From contig NZ_AZUN01000001.1 in assembly GCF_000527095.1 (NCBI RefSeq), positions 3,175,501 through 3,239,500 on the forward strand: 64,000 nucleotides of DNA, in the 5' to 3' direction. The notes under the pieces were generated by a model. That model was not told the DNA's origin and did not search any database. It worked only from the letters and a program-made list of their open reading frames with translations. Each line of letters opens with the position of its first letter. The first letter of the stretch is position 1. This DNA is from Methylomicrobium lacus LW14. Lineage in GTDB: Bacteria > Pseudomonadota > Gammaproteobacteria > Methylococcales > Methylomonadaceae. Of this stretch, positions 58,811 to 64,000 are shown piece after piece. The position numbers and the translations under genes are program-made.

Positions 58811-60274
58811 TTAAAACAAACTCTCCCACATCGCATCGACTTTTTTGACGACCGCATCGGACATCGCGATCGTCCGTCCCCATTCCCTATTGGTTTCGCC
58901 GGGCCATTTGTTGGTCGCGTCGAAGCCGACTTTCGAGCCGAGACCAGATACCGGCGAGGCGAAGTCCAAGTAGTCGATCGGGGTGTTTTCGAGGATGGTC
59001 AGGTCGCGTGCCGGGTCCATCCGGGTCGTGATCGCCCAGATCACGTCCTGCCAGTTGCGCACGTCGACATCGTCATCGACCACGATCACGAACTTCGTGT
59101 ACATGAACTGGCGCAAAAACGACCAGGTGCCGAACATGACCCTTTTCGCGTGGCCGGCATACTGTTTCTTCAGGCTGATTACGGCCATCCGGTACGAGCA
59201 GCCTTCCGGCGGCAGGTAGAAATCGACGATTTCCGGAAACTGTTTTTGCAGGATCGGCACGAACACCTCGTTCAGCGCGACGCCGAGGATCGCCGGTTCG
59301 TCGGGCGGGCGGCCGGTGTAGGTGCTGTGATAGATCGGATTATGGCGCTGGGTGATCTTCTCGATCGTGAATACCGGGAATTCATCGACTTCGTTGTAAT
59401 AGCCGGTGTGATCGCCGAACGGGCCTTCGGGCGCGGTTTCGCCCGGATAGATGAAGCCTTCGAGCACGATCTCGGCGCTGGCAGGGACTTGCAGCCAAGC
59501 GTTGCTCAGACAGTTCGCGACCTCGGTCTTGCTGCCGCGCAGGAGCCCCGCAAACGCGTATTCGGACAACGAATCGGGCACCGGCGTGACCGCGCCGAGG
59601 ATCGTCGCAGGATCGGCGCCCAAGGCGACCGCGACCGGGTACGGTTCGCCGGGATGCGTCTTTTGCCACTCTCTGAAGTCGAGCGCGCCGCCGCGGTGGG
59701 CCAGCCAGCGCATGATCACCTTGTTCTTGCCGATCACCTGCTGGCGGTAGATGCCGAGATTCTGCCGTTCCTTGAACGGTCCCTTCGTGATCACCAAGGG
59801 CCAGGTAATCAAGGGGCCGGCGTCTTCCGGCCAGCAGGTCTGGATCGGATAGTTACTTAAATCGATGTCGCTGCCTTCGATCACTTCCTGCTGGCAGGGA
59901 GGCTCCTTGATCAGTTTCGGCGACATGTTCAAGACCTGCTTGAACACCGGAAACTTTTCGAGCGCATCCATCATGCCTTTCGGCGGTTCGGGTTCCTTCA
60001 GATAGGCCAGCAGCTCGCCGATGCCGCGCAATTCGCCGACCGAATCGGCGCCCATGCCCATCGCGACCCGGTGCGCGGTGCCGAACAGGTTGCCCAGCAC
60101 CGGAATGTTCGAGCCGGCCGGGTTTTCGAACAACAGCGCCGGACCGCCTTTTTTCAAGGTGCGGTCGCAGATTTCGGTCATTTCGAGATAGGGGTCGACA
60201 GGGACTTTGACGCGTTTGAGTTCGCCTTCTTTTTCGAGTTGCGCGATGAAGTCGCGGAGGTCTTTGTATTTCAT
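58811..60274 (-). CDS. ubiD: 4-hydroxy-3-polyprenylbenzoate decarboxylase UbiD
   Basis: A 487-residue enzyme of the UbiD family, normal length. MKYKDLRDFIAQLEKEGELK, then CDRTLKKGGPALLFENP, NLGIYRQQVIGKNKVIMRWL, EIVLEGFIYPGETAPEGPFG, DHTGYYNEVDEFPVF and ITQRHNPIYHSTYTGRPPDE carry the conserved prenylated-FMN contacts and the Glu-Arg-Glu catalytic set. It decarboxylates 3-octaprenyl-4-hydroxybenzoate in ubiquinone synthesis and needs the UbiX flavin product. Its start overlaps prlC by four bases, so the two are co-translated. Confidence 0.95.
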   Translation of the reverse strand: MKYKDLRDFIAQLEKEGELKRVKVPVDPYLEMTEICDRTLKKGGPALLFENPAGSNIPVLGNLFGTAHRVAMGMGADSVGELRGIGELLAYLKEPEPPKGMMDALEKFPVFKQVLNMSPKLIKEPPCQQEVIEGSDIDLSNYPIQTCWPEDAGPLITWPLVITKGPFKERQNLGIYRQQVIGKNKVIMRWLAHRGGALDFREWQKTHPGEPYPVAVALGADPATILGAVTPVPDSLSEYAFAGLLRGSKTEVANCLSNAWLQVPASAEIVLEGFIYPGETAPEGPFGDHTGYYNEVDEFPVFTIEKITQRHNPIYHSTYTGRPPDEPAILGVALNEVFVPILQKQFPEIVDFYLPPEGCSYRMAVISLKKQYAGHAKRVMFGTWSFLRQFMYTKFVIVVDDDVDVRNWQDVIWAITTRMDPARDLTILENTPIDYLDFASPVSGLGSKVGFDATNKWPGETNREWGRTIAMSDAVVKKVDAMWESLF

Positions 60275-62310
60275 GCCGCGATGCCGTTATGTCTGAGCAG
60301 CGCGTCGATCGTCGGCTTGCGTCCGCGGAATTTGACGAACAGGTCCATCGCGTCCTCGCTGCCGCCTTTTTCGAGAATCTGGGTCAAAAACGCATGGCCG
60401 GTTTCCGGGTCGAAGATGCCTTTTTCCTCGAACAACGAAAACGCATCGCTGGACAGCACTTCGGCCCATTTGTAGCTGTAGTAGCCGGCCGCATAGCCGC
60501 CTGCGAAGATGTGCGAGAAGCCGTGCGCGAAGCGGTTGAAGGCCGGTGGCTGGATGACGGCGACCTGCTCCCTGACCTGGTTCAAGGTTTCGTAGATGCG
60601 TCCGCCCTTGTTCGGATCGTAGTCGCGATGGATGCGGAAATCAAACAGGCTGAATTCGAGCTGGCGCACCATCAGCATGCCGGCTTGGAAATTTTTTGCC
60701 GCCAGCATCTTGTCCAATAAGTCGTCGGGCAACGGCTCGCCGCTTTGATAATGGCCGGACATCAAGGCCAGTGCGTCTTTCTCCCAGCACCAGTTTTCCA
60801 TGAACTGGCTCGGCAGTTCGACCGCGTCCCATTCGACGCCGTTGATGCCGGACACGCCGAGATGATCGATCCGGGTCAGCATGTGCTGCAGGCCGTGGCC
60901 GAACTCGTGAAACAGCGTCGTGACTTCGTCGTGCGTCAACAGCGCCGGTTCATCGCCCGTCGGCGGGGTGAAATTGCAGGTCAGATAGGCGACCGGGATT
61001 TGTACGGCGCCGTCGATATTCTTGCGGCCTACGCAGTCGTCCATCCAGGCGCCGCCGCGTTTTTTCGGGCGCGCGTACAGGTCGATGTAGAATTTGCCGC
61101 GCAGGTCGCCGTTATTGTCGATGATTTCGAAAAAGCGCACGTCGGGATGCCAGGTGTCGACAGCATCCGTCTCGGCAATCTGCAGGCCGTACAAATTTTC
61201 GACGACCGCGAACAGGCCGGGCAGGACCTTGGTGATCGGGAAGTACGCCTTGACCTCTTCCTGCGACAATTGATAAAAATGCTGGCGCATTTTTTCGGAA
61301 AAATAACCGATGTCCCAGGTTTGCAGGTCGCCGATGCCGTAATGGGCCGCTGCGAATTCGCGCAGTTCGGCCAGATCGCGGCGCGCCTGCCGCCAGGATT
61401 TGTCGGCCAGATCTTCGAGAAAACCGACCACGTCATCGGGTTTGTCGGCCATCTTGGTCGCCAGCGACAGTTCGGCAAAATTGGCGAAACCTAAAAGGCG
61501 CGCCTTTTCATGGCGCAGCGCGAGAATCTTTTCCATGTTTTCGCTGTTGTCCCAGCGGCCGGCCTGCGGGCCTTGCTCGGACGCGCGGGTCGCGTAGGCT
61601 TCGTAATGTTCGCGGCGCAGTTCGCGGTTGTCCGCATAGGTCATCACCGCGTGATAGGACGGAAATTGCAGCGTGATCATCCAGCCTTCCTGACCGTTTT
61701 GTTCGGCGGTCTGCCGGGCCTGCGCCAGGGCCGAAGCGGGCAGGCCGGTCAGGTCGAGTTCATTGGTGAGCAGTTTCGACCAGCCGTTGGTCGCATCGAG
61801 CACGTTTTCTTCGTAGGTGCTCGCAAGCTTCGACAATTCCTGGCTGATTTCCTTGTAGCGCTGCTTTTTCTCGGCGTCGAGATCAATGCCGGACAAATGG
61901 AAATCGCGCAGGGCGTTTTGGATGATCTTTTGTTGGGCGATGTCGAGGCTGGCGTATTCGGCACTGCCTTCGATCGCCTTGTAGGCTTTGAACAAGGCCT
62001 CGTTCTGCCCCATCTCGGTCGCATAGGCGCTCAGTTTCGGCAGGCAGGCATTATAGGCCTCGCGGAGCGCGTCGCTGTTGACCACCGAATTCATGTGGCT
62101 GACCGGAGACCAGGCTTTACTGAGCCGGTCTTCGGCGTTTTCGATCGGTTCGATCAGGTTTTCCCAGGTGTAAGCGTTCGTCGCTTGCAGGCTGTTTTCG
62201 ACGGTCGTTCGCGCCTCGGCCAATAACTGGTCGATCGCGGGTTCGACATGCTCGGGTTGAATTTGGGAGAATAGCGGCAGTTCGGTATTGGCCAATAATG
62301 GGTTGCTCAT
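60271..62310 (-). CDS. prlC: Oligopeptidase A
   Basis: A 679-residue M3 metallopeptidase counted from the ATG at 62310 (MSNPLLANTELPLF); the frame is open six codons further. The zinc site is HEFGHGLQHML with His468, Glu469 and His472, and the third ligand Glu in WDAVELPSQFMENW. The N-terminal helical part (QIQPEHVEPAIDQLLAEAR) and the FHLSGIDLDAEKKQRYKEIS motif match the PrlC/OpdA family. It degrades signal peptides and other short peptides in the cytoplasm. ubiD follows with a four-base overlap. No ribosome site is visible. Confidence 0.94.
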   Translation of the reverse strand: MSNPLLANTELPLFSQIQPEHVEPAIDQLLAEARTTVENSLQATNAYTWENLIEPIENAEDRLSKAWSPVSHMNSVVNSDALREAYNACLPKLSAYATEMGQNEALFKAYKAIEGSAEYASLDIAQQKIIQNALRDFHLSGIDLDAEKKQRYKEISQELSKLASTYEENVLDATNGWSKLLTNELDLTGLPASALAQARQTAEQNGQEGWMITLQFPSYHAVMTYADNRELRREHYEAYATRASEQGPQAGRWDNSENMEKILALRHEKARLLGFANFAELSLATKMADKPDDVVGFLEDLADKSWRQARRDLAELREFAAAHYGIGDLQTWDIGYFSEKMRQHFYQLSQEEVKAYFPITKVLPGLFAVVENLYGLQIAETDAVDTWHPDVRFFEIIDNNGDLRGKFYIDLYARPKKRGGAWMDDCVGRKNIDGAVQIPVAYLTCNFTPPTGDEPALLTHDEVTTLFHEFGHGLQHMLTRIDHLGVSGINGVEWDAVELPSQFMENWCWEKDALALMSGHYQSGEPLPDDLLDKMLAAKNFQAGMLMVRQLEFSLFDFRIHRDYDPNKGGRIYETLNQVREQVAVIQPPAFNRFAHGFSHIFAGGYAAGYYSYKWAEVLSSDAFSLFEEKGIFDPETGHAFLTQILEKGGSEDAMDLFVKFRGRKPTIDALLRHNGIAA

Positions 62311-62416
62311 CGGGTGTCCAGTCATCAAATCGGTTTTGCGCCCTTATCAGGCGGCGTGTGGTCGGCAGTCGTTTCTGCGGTGAATCAATTGTTTGCGGCG
62401 GGCTGTGCCTGCGAGG

Positions 62417-63193
62417 TTAATCAAAAATCGCCGATTGCAGGTTTTTCGCCGCGTCCAGCCCCTTGATCGTGGATTTGTTGCCGATGCCGGTCAGGCGGGC
62501 TCCCGCCAGATTGGCGCCGGTCAAGTCGGCGTCTTCGAGGTGGCTGCCGGACAGGTCGGCGCCGCTTAAATCGGCGTTGGTCAAATCCGCGCCGGATAAA
62601 TCGACGTTGGACAGCACCGCGTTAAGCAACCGGCTGCCCTGGAGGTTAGCATGCCGCATCAAGCCGCGGCTCAGATCGGCATGGCTGAGGTCGGCGCCTG
62701 AAAGGTTGACATGATTCAGGCTGACCCGCATCAGTCCCATCGGCTGGTTCTTCATGTCCGCGCCCCATTTCGCATGCGCCAGATTGGCATGGCTCAGATC
62801 GGATTTGTCCAGATTCGCGATGATGCGGCTGCCGGCCAGATTGGCATGGCTCAGATCGGCGCCCATGATCGAGACGCCGAAAATGCTGGTGTTGGACAGG
62901 TCGGCCCCGGACAGGTTGATCTTGGTCATCACGGACAAGTCCAGATTCAGGCCTGACAGGTTGCTGCGGCTGAAATTCGCCCGGCGCAGATCGGCTCCCC
63001 ACAGGTCCGCCTGCCGAAAATCCAGACCGGAAAGGTCCAGGTCGGTCAAATTCTTGCGGCGCAAATCGGCCGGACGTTCTTTGCTGGCCGCAGCGAGGCG
63101 TTTTTCGACTTCGGCGCGGTCAAGGTCGGCGGCGAAAACCGCTCCGCAAAAGCTTATCGCCAGCAGGCCGGACACCATGGATCGGATATTCAT
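62417..63193 (-). CDS. Exported pentapeptide-repeat protein
   Basis: A 258-residue protein. A signal peptide (MNIRSMVSGLLAISFCGAVF, cleavage near AADLDRAEVE) is followed by about 35 tandem A(D/N)LxX repeats from residue 45 to 245: DLSGLDFRQADLWGADLRRA, ANFSRSNLSGLNLDLS and so on, which fold into a square right-handed beta-helix. Unlike gyrase-protecting Qnr/MfpA proteins it is secreted and has no loop insertions. Function unknown. It is transcribed toward prlC but separated by about 90 bases. Confidence 0.9.
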   Translation of the reverse strand: MNIRSMVSGLLAISFCGAVFAADLDRAEVEKRLAAASKERPADLRRKNLTDLDLSGLDFRQADLWGADLRRANFSRSNLSGLNLDLSVMTKINLSGADLSNTSIFGVSIMGADLSHANLAGSRIIANLDKSDLSHANLAHAKWGADMKNQPMGLMRVSLNHVNLSGADLSHADLSRGLMRHANLQGSRLLNAVLSNVDLSGADLTNADLSGADLSGSHLEDADLTGANLAGARLTGIGNKSTIKGLDAAKNLQSAIFD

Positions 63194-63251
63194 ACAGAGG
63201 GAACTCCGGAAAGTTATGTTGGATTAAATCCTGAGTGCGAACGCCGGCGCT

Positions 63252-63680
63252 TCATTTCAACGGGCGGCCCTTCGCATCCCGGTCGAATTTGCTCGAAAAC
63301 AGCAGCAAGGCTTCAACAAAGCCCCATTGCGGCACGAATACCAGGAATCCTACGCGCAATAGGAAGGCGGTCAGCAAGATCTGGAAAAAGCCGATCTTGT
63401 AATAGCCCAGGTAAATTCGCCCGAGCCCTGCCCAGCCCAATAACAAGGACAGTATGCCGGCCAGGTATTTGTATTTGACGGCCTTCGGCTCTTCGATATA
63501 GGCGCCGACCAGAGCCACGCGCACGGCCTTGCCATTTTCCAGTTCGAAACGGATATCGTCGTCTTCATCGGGCGATACCTCATCGGTCCAGTCCGCTAAC
63601 GCAAACGGATAAGTCTGCCTTTCGCTGGCGATCAGACCGGTCCCGGCTTCGGGATCGAAACTTGCAATTTTTCCTATCAT
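63252..63680 (-). CDS. TM2-domain membrane protein with OB-like N-terminus
   Basis: A 142-residue protein. Residues 1-60 (MIGKIASFDPEAGTGLIASE, then DEDDDIRFELENGKAVRVAL) resemble a cold-shock/OB-like strand set seen in front of TM2 domains in some bacteria. Residues 72-130 form the TM2 pair of helices, with the linking KYLAGILSLLLGWAGLGRIYLGY motif including G.HR-like GLGRIYLG, and a second helix FFQILLTAFLLRVGFLVFV. TM2 proteins are small membrane proteins of unclear role. It lies about 60 bases from the pentapeptide gene. Confidence 0.75.
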   Translation of the reverse strand: MIGKIASFDPEAGTGLIASERQTYPFALADWTDEVSPDEDDDIRFELENGKAVRVALVGAYIEEPKAVKYKYLAGILSLLLGWAGLGRIYLGYYKIGFFQILLTAFLLRVGFLVFVPQWGFVEALLLFSSKFDRDAKGRPLK

Positions 63681-63747
63681 TTTCCCCTACCTTAAAGTGA
63701 AAGACTGCCGCCGCCGGTTTGCTGCCGTTTGGCGGAGACCTATTATT

Positions 63748-64000
63748 TTATGGATTCTGCAAGCGCACCGCCAGTACATCGCAACGGGCATGGTGCAAGA
63801 CGCCGTTGGCGGTCGAGCCCAACAGCAGCGCCAGGCCATGACGCCCGTGCGAGCCGACCACGATCAGATCGACCGCGTTTTCTTCGGCGATACGCACGAT
63901 TTCCTGTTGCGCACCGCCGGTTTCGAGCCAGGTTTGCGCTTCCGGAACGCCCAGTTTCGCGGCCAGTTCGGCCAGTTTTTTCCTGCCGAGCGCGATAAAC
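63748..64000 (-). CDS. Universal stress protein, C-terminal part
   Basis: The last 84 codons of a UspA-family protein: GRKKLAELAAKLGVPEAQTW, IVRIAEENAVDLIVVGSHGR, HGLALLLGSTANGVLHHARC, DVLAVRLQNP. The GS-HGR...LLLGSTA..VL block is the ATP/adenosine-binding signature GxxGx9GST. The N-terminal half lies beyond base 64000. Usp proteins act in the cytoplasm under starvation and stress. Confidence 0.9.
   Translation of the reverse strand, partial: FIALGRKKLAELAAKLGVPEAQTWLETGGAQQEIVRIAEENAVDLIVVGSHGRHGLALLLGSTANGVLHHARCDVLAVRLQNP

Overview
The window reads as chromosomal DNA of a gammaproteobacterium with moderately high GC content. Housekeeping genes are dense: gap-pyk, petABC followed by sspA-sspB, prlC-ubiD, queA, hisC, uup and hpf. 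The PVWY form of the cytochrome b Qo motif and the petABC-sspAB order are typical of beta/gammaproteobacteria. A methane- or methanol-oxidising Methylococcales member is possible, because of the SmbP-like protein and the ferredoxin-reductase of MmoC type next to a truncated globin. No methane monooxygenase gene lies in the window, so that placement is inference.

Layout. 0-11 kb: pyk/gap, a carboxylesterase, a GFA-fold protein, a DUF3301 protein, a tripartite RND efflux operon with a divergent TetR regulator and a palindromic operator, an M28 peptidase and a CDGSH iron-sulfur protein. 11-18.3 kb: a gene-poor accessory stretch with a small gene broken by a TAG codon, a secreted helical protein, a convergent PstI-type restriction-modification pair, a damaged IS630-family element and an SmbP-like metal-binding protein. 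18.4-22.8 kb: a signalling operon of a CheB-CheR-PAS hybrid, a histidine kinase and a NarL-type regulator. 23.0-28.7 kb: a compact integrated element (integrase, AlpA-like regulator, frameshifted toprim primase, ATPase, Cys-rich protein, ssb remnant) apparently inserted in the terminator of tRNA-Ser. 28.8-35 kb: uup, a CinA-like protein, an AEC transporter, a cold-shock protein, a FUN14 protein and an inositol-phosphatase-family protein.

35.1-41.0 kb: an arsenic-resistance island (arsRCDA plus a 5'-truncated arsB, a methyltransferase and a thioesterase) lies between the two ends of one PA0069-type radical SAM gene whose middle is missing. A fragment of a ZIP metal transporter sits at the left junction. 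41-48 kb: GST/TetR divergent pair, an orphan PhoQ-like kinase, a ZnuD-like zinc receptor behind a Zur-box palindrome, and an unrecognised gene overlapping a HEPN (Rx4H) gene, a candidate toxin-antitoxin or defence pair. 48-64 kb: hisC, the cytochrome bc1 operon, sspAB, tRNA-Lys, a lipoprotein, hpf, tRNA-Leu, queA, an Fe-S-type regulator divergent from a truncated globin and a ferredoxin-type reductase, then prlC-ubiD, a pentapeptide-repeat protein, a TM2 protein and a partial universal stress protein.

The most interesting loci are the interrupted radical SAM gene, the small element with matching repeats at both ends, the HEPN pair, the globin/reductase/regulator locus with its perfect palindrome, and the small gene with a single internal TAG. 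All family calls come from reading motifs in the translated sequence; no database search was possible.
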